The translations under genes were made by a program, and so were the position numbers. The notes under the pieces are model-generated. The model was not told where the DNA came from and made no database searches. It saw only the letters and a program-made list of their open reading frames with translations. A stretch of DNA of 64,000 nucleotides from Pilimelia columellifera (GTDB lineage Bacteria; Actinomycetota; Actinomycetes; Mycobacteriales; Micromonosporaceae): assembly GCF_039532605.1 (NCBI RefSeq), contig NZ_BAAARY010000008.1:62001-126000 (forward strand). The letters are read 5' to 3'. This document shows positions 40,243-49,123 of this stretch, one piece after another; position 1 is the stretch's first letter; each line of letters starts with the position of its first letter.

Positions 40243-41849
40243 CAGGCAGCTCCACGTTCGAGCACTCCGGTGCGGGCCGCGAGGACCCAGGTGGGGATCG
40301 CCGAGAGGGCGACCAGCAGGGCTGCGTAGGGGGCGGCGGCGGCGTAGGCGGAGACGGCGGTCTGGGTCCACAGCTGCGTGGCCAGGGTGTCCATGCCGGT
40401 GGGGCGCAGCAACAAGGTCGCCGGCAGCTCTTTCATCCCGGCCAGGAACACCAGCGCCGCCGCCGCGCCGACTCCGGGCAGGGTCAGTGGGAGGGTGACG
40501 GTGCGCAGCACCGCCCACGGCCCGCGCCCCAACGACCGGGCGACCTCCTCCAGCCGGGGCGGGCTCTGGCCGGCGGCGCTGGCGATCGAGCCGACTGCCA
40601 ACGGCAGGAATAGCGTGGCGTAGGCCAGCGCCAGCAACCACACCGTCTGGTAGAGCGGGTAGGCGACGTTGATGCCGAAGTAGACCAGCGACAGCCCGAT
40701 GACGAGGCCGGGCAGGGCGTGCGCCAGGTAGGTGATCCGGTCCAGGACCGTGGCGACGACGCCGGGAGCGCGGGCGCTGAGCAGCCCGACCGGCAACGCC
40801 AGCAGCACCGTCAGGCCGGCGCCGGCGGCGGCCACCGCCAGGGACGCTCCGGCGGCCTGGCCGATCTCGGCGATCGTCCCGGGCCGGGATACCCCGGCGA
40901 CCGACCAGCGCAGCAGGCTGAACGCGGGGACGCCCAGGGCGAGCGCCGCCAGCGCGGCGCTCGCGGCCAGCGCCGACCAACGCCAGCGGCCGAGCCTGAT
41001 CCGGGTCTGTGGGCGGGCTGATCCGGCGAGCCGGGCGTATCGGGCGCCGCGGGCGCGGGTGGCCAGTTCGCCGCCGACGAGCAGCGCTGTGAGCGCCACG
41101 AGAACCGTCGACAGGACGAGGGCGCCGGTGCTGTCGAAGCCGAGGCTGAAGGCGGTGAAGATGGCCCGGGTGAAGGTGTCGACACGCAGCAGCGACACCG
41201 CGCCGAAGTCGGAGAAGACGTAGAGCGCCACCAGCAGCGCCCCAGCGGCGAGCGCGGGGCGGGCCAGCCTCAGGGTGACCCCGACGAAGACCTGCCAGGG
41301 GCCGCGTCCCAGGGACCGGGCGACTTCCTCGGCGGCCGGGTCGGCGCCGGCGAGGGCCGCGGCGACGGGCAGGTAGACGTACGGGTAGCAGGCCAGGGTG
41401 AGGACCAGCGCGGCGGCCCAGAAACCGGCGAAGCCGTCGATGGTGGAGGTCCAGGCGAACGCGGCGACGTAGGTGGGGACGGCCAGCGGCAGGGCGGCGA
41501 GGACTCCGAACGCCCGGCGTCCGGGAAGGTCGGTCCGGGTGACCAGGTACGCGGCTGTCAGTCCGGCGACGACGCTGGCCGCGGTGACGACGCCCGCCAA
41601 CGCGACGCTACGCAGGCTGAGAGTGAGAGTGCGCGCCGTGGCGATCTCGTCAAGGATGCGTTCCCAGCCGGCGTCGTGGGCGCGGACGGCAAGGTATAGG
41701 AGCGGGAGCACGCCGACGGCGACGGCGGCGGTCGAGGCGAGGAGCAGCGCCGGTCGGGGCGCCAACCGGCGGAGGTTCGTGCGAGCGCGCGAGCGCCGGG
41801 CGGAGCCGTTGGGTCGGCCCCGCCCGGCGCTGTCAGCGGTCGCGGTCAG
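40242..41849 (-). CDS. Iron ABC transporter, fused permease (FbpB-type); possible CTG start
   Basis: About 535 residues with twelve membrane helices and two copies of the EAA coupling loop (EEVARSLGRGPWQVFVGV and EEVARSLGRGPWAVLRTV), so both permease halves are in one chain as in FbpB/SfuB. No ATG, GTG or TTG occurs between the end of the binding-protein gene and the first hydrophobic stretch except a TTG about 100 bases in; a CTG at 41849 overlaps the upstream TGA as CTGA, the same geometry as the other couplings here. The true start is therefore uncertain. It forms the middle of a three-gene minus-strand operon. Confidence 0.85.
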   Translation of the reverse strand: MTATADSAGRGRPNGSARRSRARTNLRRLAPRPALLLASTAAVAVGVLPLLYLAVRAHDAGWERILDEIATARTLTLSLRSVALAGVVTAASVVAGLTAAYLVTRTDLPGRRAFGVLAALPLAVPTYVAAFAWTSTIDGFAGFWAAALVLTLACYPYVYLPVAAALAGADPAAEEVARSLGRGPWQVFVGVTLRLARPALAAGALLVALYVFSDFGAVSLLRVDTFTRAIFTAFSLGFDSTGALVLSTVLVALTALLVGGELATRARGARYARLAGSARPQTRIRLGRWRWSALAASAALAALALGVPAFSLLRWSVAGVSRPGTIAEIGQAAGASLAVAAAGAGLTVLLALPVGLLSARAPGVVATVLDRITYLAHALPGLVIGLSLVYFGINVAYPLYQTVWLLALAYATLFLPLAVGSIASAAGQSPPRLEEVARSLGRGPWAVLRTVTLPLTLPGVGAAAALVFLAGMKELPATLLLRPTGMDTLATQLWTQTAVSAYAAAAPYAALLVALSAIPTWVLAARTGVLERGAA

Positions 41850-42865
41850 GCCAGGCCAACTTCCTTGAGCATGGCGACCGTGCCGGCCAGGTCGTCGAGG
41901 TTGTTGAGGTCGATCGCCGGTCCCTTGAGGGTGTCGAGCGCCGGCATGCCCTCGGCCAGCGGGATGCCGGGCGCCATCGGGTACTCGTAGGTGTTGTTGG
42001 CGAAGTAGGTCTGCGCGTCGGCGCCGAGCAGGTAGTCGACGAGTTTGACCGCGTCCTCGCCGGTGGACGTCTTCAGCACGCCGATGCCCGAGACGTTGAC
42101 CAGCGACCCGACGTCGCCGGGGGCGAAGAAGTGCATCCGGGCCGGCTGGAGGTGGACGGCCACGCCGACCTCTTTGGACTTTTCGAACAGGTAGTAGTGG
42201 TTGACCAGACCGGCGGCGACCTTCTGGTCGTGCACGTCGTTGACGATCGCGTCGTTGTTGGGCCGGATCTGGACGCCGTTGGCCTTGAGGTCGGTGAGGA
42301 ACTTGCGGGTGCGGTCGTCGCCGTGCTGGAGGCGCATCGCGGTGACGAACGACTGGAACGAGGCGTTGGTCGGGGCGATGGCGACCTTGTTCTTCCACAG
42401 CGGACCGGTCAGCTCGAACACTGACTTCGGCAGCTTCTGGTAGGGGGCCCTGGTCGGGTTGAAGGTCAGCACCCGAGCCCGGCCGGTGAGGCCGACCCAC
42501 TGCTTGTTGTTCGCCCGGTACTGGGCCGACACCTTGTTGAGAACGGTGTCGGGTAGCTCCGTGAACAGGCCCTTCTTGCTGACGGCGCCGAGCGCGCCGG
42601 CGTCCTGGGCGAGGAAGACCGAGGCGGGGCTCTTGTCGCCTTCTTCCAGGAGCTGGGCGGCCATCTGCGCGGTGTCGCCGTAGCGCACGTTGAGCTTGAT
42701 GCCGGTGGACTTGGTGAACTGCTCCAGGATCGGCTTGACGAGCTTCTCGCTGCGGCCGCTGTACACGGTGAGCGCCTTGTCGTCGCCCCCGTCGGTGCAG
42801 GCGGTCGCGAGGCTGAGCACGAGAGCGCCGGCTACCGCCAGCGCCAGGGCGCGCGGGTTGCGCAT
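41846..42865 (-). CDS. Iron ABC transporter, substrate-binding lipoprotein (FbpA/FutA-type)
   Basis: A 339-residue protein with a lipobox (LVLSLATAC, Cys23) after a signal peptide. The body has LTVYSGRSEKLVKPILEQF, RYGDTAQMAAQLLEEG and VNHYYLFEKSKEVG, where the adjacent tyrosines are the usual iron ligands of ferric-binding proteins. The ATG at 42863-42865 is preceded by TAGGAG. A likely IdeR/DmdR iron box lies 22 bases upstream of the start, which supports iron as substrate. It is the first gene of the operon with the permease and ATPase. Confidence 0.9.
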   Translation of the reverse strand: MRNPRALALAVAGALVLSLATACTDGGDDKALTVYSGRSEKLVKPILEQFTKSTGIKLNVRYGDTAQMAAQLLEEGDKSPASVFLAQDAGALGAVSKKGLFTELPDTVLNKVSAQYRANNKQWVGLTGRARVLTFNPTRAPYQKLPKSVFELTGPLWKNKVAIAPTNASFQSFVTAMRLQHGDDRTRKFLTDLKANGVQIRPNNDAIVNDVHDQKVAAGLVNHYYLFEKSKEVGVAVHLQPARMHFFAPGDVGSLVNVSGIGVLKTSTGEDAVKLVDYLLGADAQTYFANNTYEYPMAPGIPLAEGMPALDTLKGPAIDLNNLDDLAGTVAMLKEVGLA

Positions 42866-42886
42866 GGCGTCTCCTAGGATGGTCGT

Positions 42887-42905
42887 TTAGGCGAGGCTGA
42901 CCTTA
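42887..42905. promoter_or_regulatory. Candidate IdeR/DmdR iron box
   Basis: The 19-bp TTAGGCGAGGCTGACCTTA (plus strand) matches 14 of 19 positions of the actinobacterial iron-box palindrome TTAGGTTAGGCTAACCTAA when read on the minus strand. It lies 22-40 bases upstream of the iron-binding-protein gene. Iron-dependent repression is inferred. Confidence 0.7.
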
Positions 42906-42975
42906 CTGGCGGCGGCGTCGGCAATCAACACGCTCAGGGCAGGCCAAACGGCCCGAATCGGCGCCCTGCGCGGCC

Positions 42976-43782
42976 CTACAGGTTGGGCAGCCAGCGTTGG
43001 GCCGCGGCCGGCGCGAGCAGCGCCAACGCCGCGAGCCCGGTGACGATCAGCATCGCGCCGCGGAGCACCACCACCTCGACGGGGCCGCCGGCCCGTACCG
43101 CCACCGCCTTCGGCAGCCCGATCATCCGCCAGGTGCGGCGGCCCAGCGGCAGCGGCCACAGGATCGGGATGCCGGCGCTGGTGATGAGGTCGCCGAGCAG
43201 GTGGGTGAGGCAGCCGACGGCGACCGCGAACCCCAGCTCCGGGTAGGACCGCTCCCCCGGCAGCGTGAGGTACGCCGCGTACGCCGCGACCGCCGAGGCC
43301 GCGGTGACGGCCAGCCACCCCGATCGCTCGGCCCACCGGTCGAACAACCCGCGCAACGCCAGACCCATCATGACGAACAGGATGGCGATCACCGCCGGCT
43401 TGCCGTACCGCACGCACAGCCAGGTGGTCCCCCAACCGACCAGGGCGACGAATGGCAGCGTGTGGGTGAAGGTGCGGTGCCCGTTACGCCGATGTGGATC
43501 TTTCTTCATCTTGGTGGCGTGGTACATGAACAGGCACAGCTTCTCCACGACCTCCGCCAGGAAGAGGGTGAAGATCCCGAACGCCCGGGCCACGGTGGCG
43601 CCGCCCCGATTCGCCGTCACCTTCCCGGACATGTCCAGGTCGGGCAGCAGCGCCGCCCCGGCGCACACCGCGGCGCCGACTGCCAGCGCCGCCGGCCGCT
43701 GGTGGAAGCCCCAGAAGTGGTCGGCCGCCCACGATCCCGCCAGCCACACGGCCGCCCCCGACAGGGCGTGTGATGGGCCCAT
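42976..43782 (-). CDS. YdjM-type membrane-bound metal-dependent hydrolase
   Basis: The ATG at 43780-43782 (MGPSHALSGAAVWLAG) is chosen because the 20 residues before it are a basic shadow and a GGAGGT lies upstream. The 268-residue protein has several membrane helices and conserved His/Asp clusters: SHALSG, ALLPDLDMSGKV, GHRTFTHTLPF and LTHLLGDLITSAGIPILWP. These match the YdjM/LexA-regulated inner-membrane hydrolase family (DUF457), whose substrate is unknown. It stands alone. Confidence 0.85.
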   Translation of the reverse strand: MGPSHALSGAAVWLAGSWAADHFWGFHQRPAALAVGAAVCAGAALLPDLDMSGKVTANRGGATVARAFGIFTLFLAEVVEKLCLFMYHATKMKKDPHRRNGHRTFTHTLPFVALVGWGTTWLCVRYGKPAVIAILFVMMGLALRGLFDRWAERSGWLAVTAASAVAAYAAYLTLPGERSYPELGFAVAVGCLTHLLGDLITSAGIPILWPLPLGRRTWRMIGLPKAVAVRAGGPVEVVVLRGAMLIVTGLAALALLAPAAAQRWLPNL

Positions 43783-43953
43783 CACCTGTCCGTCCACCTC
43801 CGAGCGTCGGCGCGCCACGCGCCGGCATCCGCACCATGCCAAAGCAGGCGCCCGGGCGCAACGACCGCCACGCCACAGTGGAAGACGTTCGGCAGTCGGC
43901 GAGCACGAGACGGCGCATGGCCGTGGCCGTACCCGCGGCTGAGCGCGCCGCGC

Positions 43954-44754
43954 TCAGCCGTCGTCGCGGGACAGCTCCCAGAACGCTACGGCGGCCGCGG
44001 ATGCGGCGTTGAGCGAGTCGACGCCGCGGCGCATCGGAATGACCACCCGGCGGTCGCTGGCGCGCATCGCCGCCGGTGACAGGCCGGGGCCCTCGGCGCC
44101 GATGAGCAGGGCGGTGCGGTCCCGGTCGACGGCCGGCAGCCGGTGGATCGGGGCGGCGTCCGGCGCGGGGGTCATCGCCAACACGGTGAACCCGGCTGCC
44201 CGGACCTCGCCCAGCCCGTCCGGCCAGGTCTCCAGTCGGGCGTACGGGACGGCGAACACCTCGCCCATGCTCACCCGGACGCTGCGGCGGTAGAGCGGGT
44301 CGGCGCACGACGGTGACAGCAGCACCGCGTCGACGCCCAGCGCGGCGGCCGCCCGGAACACCGCCCCGAGATTGGTGTGGTTGTTGAGGTCCTCCAGCAC
44401 CGCCAGGCGCCGCGCCCCGGCCATCGCCTCGGCGACGCTTGGCAGGGGGCGGCGGTGGAACGAGGCGAGCACTCCCCGGTGCACGTGGAAGCCGGTCACC
44501 TGTTCCAGCAGCTCCGGCGTGCCGGTGTAGACGGGGGCGTCGTGCTGGGCCAGGTCAGCCAGCTGCCCGGCGCGCTTGGCGTCGATGAGAAACGAACGGG
44601 GCCGGTACCCGGCGCGCAGCGCGCGCCGGAGCACCAGCTCCCCCTCGGCGATGAACAGGCCGTGCGGCGGTTCCCAGCGGGTCCGCAGGGCGACGTCGGT
44701 CAGCTCGCGGTAGTCGCCGACCCGGGGGTCGACGGGTTCGTCGATCGTGAACAC
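43954..44754 (-). CDS. SpoU/TrmH-family RNA 2'-O-methyltransferase
   Basis: A 266-residue SPOUT enzyme with GTG start two bases after the SPFH gene. The N-terminal RNA-binding half contains GLFIAEGELVLRRALRAGY, and the SpoU domain has all three motifs: NHTNLGAVFRAAAALGVD, LLIGAEGPGLS and IPMRRGVDSLNAASAAAVAF, which form the trefoil-knot AdoMet site. It methylates the 2'-OH of an RNA nucleotide; the exact target (rRNA or tRNA) cannot be told from sequence. Confidence 0.9.
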   Translation of the reverse strand: MFTIDEPVDPRVGDYRELTDVALRTRWEPPHGLFIAEGELVLRRALRAGYRPRSFLIDAKRAGQLADLAQHDAPVYTGTPELLEQVTGFHVHRGVLASFHRRPLPSVAEAMAGARRLAVLEDLNNHTNLGAVFRAAAALGVDAVLLSPSCADPLYRRSVRVSMGEVFAVPYARLETWPDGLGEVRAAGFTVLAMTPAPDAAPIHRLPAVDRDRTALLIGAEGPGLSPAAMRASDRRVVIPMRRGVDSLNAASAAAVAFWELSRDDG

Positions 44755-44756
44755 CG

Positions 44757-45806
44757 TCAGCCGCGGGGCGGTTCCGGGTCGATGACGGGAGTGACGCTCG
44801 CGCCGGTGACCTGCCGCTCGGCGGCGCGGACGGCGTCATCGACCTCCCGGGCGGCGGCCGCGGCGGCCTCGGCTGCCTGGCTGGCCTCGGCGCTGGCCTC
44901 GGCGTCGGTGAGCGGGGCGACCGGGAGGTCGCCGACCATGTTGGCCAGCCCGCCCAGGGCGCCGCCCATGCCTTCCAGGGCCTTCGTCAGCTCGGCCGGC
45001 ACGATCCAGATCTTGCTGGCCTGACCGTTGGCGATCTGCGGCAGCGCCTGAAGGTACTGGTACGCCAGCACCTTCTGGCTCGGGTTGGCGGTGTGGATGG
45101 CCTCGAAGACGGTGCGGATGGCCTTGGCCTGGCCCTCCGCCTGGAGGATCCGGGCTTGCCGGTCGCCGTCGGCGCGCAGCACCGCCGCCTGCTTCTCGCC
45201 CTCGGCGGTGAGGATCTGCGACTGCTTGTGGCCCTCGGCGTTGAGGATCGCGGCGCGGCGGTCCCGCTCGGCCCGCATCTGCTTCTCCATCGAGTCCCGG
45301 ATGCTCGCCGGCGGCTCGATCGCCTTCAGCTCGACCCGGGTGACCTTGATGCCCCAGCGGCCGGTGGTCTCGTCGAGCACGCTGGACAGGTGCTGGTTGA
45401 TCTGGTCCCGGCTCGTCAGCGCACGCTCCAGGTCGAGCGAGCCGATGACGTTACGCAACGTGGTGACGGTGAGCTGCTCGATGGCCTGGAGGAAGTTGGA
45501 GATCTCGTAGGTGGCGCGCACCGGGTCGACGACCTTGAAGTACAGGACGGTGTCGATGGAGACGACGAGGTTGTCGCTGGTGATCACCGGCTGGGGCTCG
45601 AAGCTGACGACCTGCTCACGCATGTCGACCTTCGTGCGTACCGCCTCGATGAACGGCACCAGGAAGTTGAGGCCGGGGCCGAGGGTGCGCTGGTAACGGC
45701 CCAGCCGTTCGACGACGTCCATGCGCTGCTGCGGCACGATCCGCACCGAACGCGCCAGGACGACGATGACGATCAGCGCGACCGCCCCGATGAGAATCTC
45801 GGTCAC
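44757..45806 (-). CDS. SPFH/stomatin-like membrane protein
   Basis: The GTG at 45804-45806 overlaps the NfeD stop by GTGA and is preceded by AAGGAG, giving 349 residues. One N-terminal membrane helix (ILIGAVALIVIVVLARSV) is followed by the SPFH core (QQRMDVVERLGRYQRTLGPG, NFLVPFIEAV, LERALTSRDQINQHLSSVL) and a long charged coiled coil (KQSQILTAEGEKQAAVLRAD). Stomatin-like proteins form membrane microdomain scaffolds with NfeD partners, as here. The C-terminus is Ala-rich. The methyltransferase gene follows after two bases. Confidence 0.9.
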   Translation of the reverse strand: MTEILIGAVALIVIVVLARSVRIVPQQRMDVVERLGRYQRTLGPGLNFLVPFIEAVRTKVDMREQVVSFEPQPVITSDNLVVSIDTVLYFKVVDPVRATYEISNFLQAIEQLTVTTLRNVIGSLDLERALTSRDQINQHLSSVLDETTGRWGIKVTRVELKAIEPPASIRDSMEKQMRAERDRRAAILNAEGHKQSQILTAEGEKQAAVLRADGDRQARILQAEGQAKAIRTVFEAIHTANPSQKVLAYQYLQALPQIANGQASKIWIVPAELTKALEGMGGALGGLANMVGDLPVAPLTDAEASAEASQAAEAAAAAAREVDDAVRAAERQVTGASVTPVIDPEPPRG

Positions 45807-46261
45807 TGACTCAGCTCCTTGTCCTCGCCCGCGTGCTCCCGAACCATAACGGTCGCCCCGCTCACGCTCACCACCCGCACATGTGACCCCACGTCGATCG
45901 GCGCGACGCCCAGGGGCACCCGCGCCGACCACAGCTCCCCGGCCACCTTGATCAGACCGGACTCGTCGTCGACCGGCTCGATGACGATGCCCAGCGATCC
46001 CTCGACGGCGTCCACCCCGAACCGCGCCGGCAGCGCGGCGGCCCGACGCCGGTGGCGTTGGATGACCGGACGCGCGGCCAGCGCGCCCAGCGCTGACACC
46101 GCGGCGAAGACGCCCAGTTGGATCGGCGTGTTCGCGCCCAGCCCGGAGGCGAGCGCCGCCGCGAACGCGCCGACCGAGAACATGGCCAGCACCAGCGTCA
46201 CGGTGAACAGCTCGGCGACGGCGAGCACGACGCCGAGCGCGACCCAGACGAGAGCATCCAT
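45803..46261 (-). CDS. NfeD-like membrane protein, partner of the SPFH protein
   Basis: The ATG at 46259-46261 (MDALVWVALGVVLAVAE) gives 152 residues; the upstream extension is not needed. Three to four membrane helices (about 1-65) precede a soluble OB-fold domain (IKVAGELWSARVPLG, VGSHVRVVSVSGATVMV), the NfeD-C domain that contacts stomatin. This short form lacks the ClpP-class protease of the long NfeD type. It overlaps the SPFH gene and is surely co-translated. Confidence 0.88.
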   Translation of the reverse strand: MDALVWVALGVVLAVAELFTVTLVLAMFSVGAFAAALASGLGANTPIQLGVFAAVSALGALAARPVIQRHRRRAAALPARFGVDAVEGSLGIVIEPVDDESGLIKVAGELWSARVPLGVAPIDVGSHVRVVSVSGATVMVREHAGEDKELSQ

Positions 46262-46366
46262 GCCTCTGATCGTGGCATGGCCACGCAAGCTAAGCGAACC
46301 CGTCATCGGCGTGGAAACGGGGGCGGCCCGGGCTCAATCAGCCCAGGCCACCCCGCGGGCGCCAGG

Positions 46367-47704
46367 TCAGGAGGGTCGTTCGGCGCCCTTGCGCGCGTAG
46401 AACCACCAGGCCAGCGCCACGCAGGCGGCGAAGAACGCCGCCCAGAAGGCGAAGAAGCCGACCGCCGGGAAGCTGGCCAGGCCGATGCCGAACAGGAACG
46501 GCCCGAACGCCGCGATGGCCGCCGTCCAGCCGATGACGCCGCCGGCCTGCCGGCGCTCGAAGATCATCGGCATCTGTTTGAAGGTCGAGGCGTTGCCGAC
46601 CCCGGCGAAGAAGAAGATCGCCAGCATGCCCCAGACGAACGGCGCGAACTCGGCCATCGACTCGGGACTCAGGTAGAAGGCGGTGAACACAGTCGCCATG
46701 GTCATCCCGACTCCCGAGATGACCGTCCAGACCGCCCCGCCGTACTTGTCGCACAGCGGCCCCCAGGCGACCCGGGCCGCCGAACCGACCAGCGGACCGA
46801 GGAAGGCGTACCTGAGCGGGTCCGGGGCGTCCGGGAAGGCCCCGTAGAGGTTCTTGATGAGCAGACCGAACTGGGCCGAGAAACCTGAGAACGCGCCGAA
46901 GGTCATCAGGTAGAGCGCGGTCATGATCCAGGTGTGCTTTTCGCGGAAGATGTCCAGCTGCTGCCGGAAGTTGGCCTGGATCGGGACGCTGCGCAGGAAC
47001 ATCCAGGCCAGCGCCGCCCCGGCGATGACCCACGGGATGAACACGATGCCGGCGTTGTGCAGCCAGATGTTGCCGCCCAGTCCGGGGTCTGGCTTGACCA
47101 CGTCCTGCGGGGTGATCGCGGTGGTGCCCAGCAGCGCGAACCCGATCACCCACGGGATGAGGAACTGGACGATGCTGACGCCGAAGTTGCCGACGCCGGC
47201 CTGGATGCCCAGGGCCACGCCCTGCTTGCGTTTGGGGAAGAAGTAGGAGGTGCTGGGCATGAAGCCGGAGAACGCGCCGCCGCCGATGCCGCATAGGAAC
47301 GACAGCGTCATCAGGATCCAGTACGGGGTCTGCTCGTCCCGCACCGCCCAGCCCCAGCCGGCCATCGGAATGATCAACAGCAGGGTCGACAGGGTGACCA
47401 TCCTGCGGGTGCCCATGATCGGCGGCAGGAACATCCAGATCATGCGGAGCAGGCCGCCGGCCAGGCCGGGCATGGCGGTGAGCCAGTAGAGCTGGTCGGT
47501 GCTGAGGGTGAAGCCGATGTTGTTGAGTCGCGGAGCGATCGCCGACACCAGGAACCAGGTGATGAACGCCAGGGTCAGGTTGTAGGTGGTGATCGTCAGG
47601 GTGCGCCAGGCCAGCCGGGAGTCCCAGGTCTTCTCGTCCTCGGGGTTCCAGTCGGTCAGCCACTCTTTGCCGCGCCGTAGGGGCGCGTCGGCCGCGGTGG
47701 TCAT
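46367..47704 (-). CDS. narK: NarK-type nitrate/nitrite transporter (first copy)
   Basis: The ATG at 47702-47704 (MTTAADAPLRRGKEWLTDW) gives a 445-residue MFS protein with twelve helices. Both nitrate signature motifs are visible: AGVGNFGVSIVQFLIPW in helix 5 and AGVGNASTFKQMPMIFERR in helix 11, and conserved arginines follow helices 2 and 8. NarK proteins bring nitrate in or exchange it for nitrite. It is the last gene of the nar cluster, six bases downstream of a second, different NarK, the arrangement known as separate NarK1/NarK2. Confidence 0.88.
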   Translation of the reverse strand: MTTAADAPLRRGKEWLTDWNPEDEKTWDSRLAWRTLTITTYNLTLAFITWFLVSAIAPRLNNIGFTLSTDQLYWLTAMPGLAGGLLRMIWMFLPPIMGTRRMVTLSTLLLIIPMAGWGWAVRDEQTPYWILMTLSFLCGIGGGAFSGFMPSTSYFFPKRKQGVALGIQAGVGNFGVSIVQFLIPWVIGFALLGTTAITPQDVVKPDPGLGGNIWLHNAGIVFIPWVIAGAALAWMFLRSVPIQANFRQQLDIFREKHTWIMTALYLMTFGAFSGFSAQFGLLIKNLYGAFPDAPDPLRYAFLGPLVGSAARVAWGPLCDKYGGAVWTVISGVGMTMATVFTAFYLSPESMAEFAPFVWGMLAIFFFAGVGNASTFKQMPMIFERRQAGGVIGWTAAIAAFGPFLFGIGLASFPAVGFFAFWAAFFAACVALAWWFYARKGAERPS

Positions 47705-47709
47705 TGGTG

Positions 47710-49101
47710 TCAACTCCCGTTGGCTGCGCCGGCCGCCTTGGCCGGACGTGGTTCGAGGTCGCCGGCCAGCTCGGGGCTGCCGGCGTGCAGCATCCGGTAC
47801 ACGGTCAGGTGCATCCAGGCGGCGCTGGCGACAGTGAGCAGGAAGAGGATGAAGAAGGTGCTCTGCGGCAGCGCCGTCCAGGACTGGGTGTAGGCGAACA
47901 TCGGGGGCAGGAAGAACCCGCCGAGGGCGCCGAGCATGCCGACCAGGCCGCCGACCGCGCCGACGTCGCCGGGGAAGTACTCCGGGATGTGCTTGTAGAC
48001 GGCGGCCTTGCCGACGCCCATCGCCACCCCGACCAGGAACACGCCAATGGTGAACGGGATGACGCCCAGTTCGTACGGGAGCACCTCGCGCAGGCCGTCC
48101 GGCTCGTACCTGGTGGGCACGTGCAGGACGATGTGTCCGTACGGCATGGACAGGAACAGGGTCGAGGCCGCCATGACCCCGAAGGTCCAGTACATGACCC
48201 GGCGGGCGCCGAACCGGTCCGACAACGAACCGCCGACCGGGCGCAGCAGGCTGGCCGGGAAGATGAACAGCGCGGTGAGCAGCGCCGCCTGGTACAGCGG
48301 CAGGTCGAAGACGTCGACGTAGTACTTGGGCAGCCAGGCCGACAGCGCCACGTACGCGCCGAAGACCGTCACGTAGTACAGGCTGAAGCGCCACACCCGC
48401 AGCTCGCCCAGCGGCCGGAACATCTCCTTCAACGGTCGGCCCTGGCCGGGCTTGCGGTCCTGGCTGGGGGTGCCGATCCACATGAGCAGTCCCATGATGA
48501 CCAGCAACGCCGCGTACAGGAAAGGCACGAACCGCCACCCGCCCGGGATGGCGCCGCCGAGGTAGCCGGCGGCCGGGACCGCGGCGATGAGCGCCGGGCC
48601 GATGAATTTGGTGACCGAGGCGCCGACGTTCCCGGCGCCGAACAGGCCCAGGGCGAACCCCTGGTGCTCACGCGGCGTCCAGGCGGCCACCCAGGAGACG
48701 CCGACCGAGAACGCGTTGCCGGCGAAGCCGACGAGGAAGGCGTAGACGAGCAGCTCGGTGTACCCGGCGGCCTGGGAGACCAGGTAGGCGGGGATCGCGG
48801 TCACCAGCAGCATTCCGGTGAAGACGACCCGCCCGCCGACCCGGTCGGCGTAGACGCCGGCGAGCAGGCGCCAGATGGAGCCGTTGAGAATGGCCACCGC
48901 GCTCAGCCAGGAGAGCTGGACGTCGGTGAGACCGAACTCGTCCCGGATCGGAATGCCGAGCACGCCGAACATCAACCAGACGGCGAACATGAGGGTGAAG
49001 CCGGCTGTGGAGAAACCGAGGACGCGCCGGGCGCCCTGTCGGTCGTCGGCCGGGACGCCCGCGCCAGGGGGCGGGGTCTGGGCCTGCTGTGCGGCTGTCA
49101 T
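47710..49101 (-). CDS. narK: NarK-type nitrate transporter (second copy)
   Basis: The ATG at 49099-49101 follows GGGAGG at eight bases, giving 463 residues with twelve helices. Its helix-5 nitrate motif is FGAGNVGASVTKFIGPALI, but helix 11 has VGKAAVYKHIPEYFPGDVGA, the form seen in NarK1-type nitrate/H+ symporters rather than antiporters. It differs clearly from the first copy, so the two probably divide the work of nitrate import at start-up and nitrate/nitrite exchange. It lies 23 bases after narI on the same strand. Confidence 0.85.
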   Translation of the reverse strand: MTAAQQAQTPPPGAGVPADDRQGARRVLGFSTAGFTLMFAVWLMFGVLGIPIRDEFGLTDVQLSWLSAVAILNGSIWRLLAGVYADRVGGRVVFTGMLLVTAIPAYLVSQAAGYTELLVYAFLVGFAGNAFSVGVSWVAAWTPREHQGFALGLFGAGNVGASVTKFIGPALIAAVPAAGYLGGAIPGGWRFVPFLYAALLVIMGLLMWIGTPSQDRKPGQGRPLKEMFRPLGELRVWRFSLYYVTVFGAYVALSAWLPKYYVDVFDLPLYQAALLTALFIFPASLLRPVGGSLSDRFGARRVMYWTFGVMAASTLFLSMPYGHIVLHVPTRYEPDGLREVLPYELGVIPFTIGVFLVGVAMGVGKAAVYKHIPEYFPGDVGAVGGLVGMLGALGGFFLPPMFAYTQSWTALPQSTFFILFLLTVASAAWMHLTVYRMLHAGSPELAGDLEPRPAKAAGAANGS

Positions 49102-49123
49102 GACCAAATCCTCCCGAGCGGGA

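Noticed and set aside
39211..40980. 589-residue version of the ABC ATPase with a long N-terminus
   Set aside because: The extra residues are the shifted shadow of the permease; the real start is the ATGA overlap at 40242.
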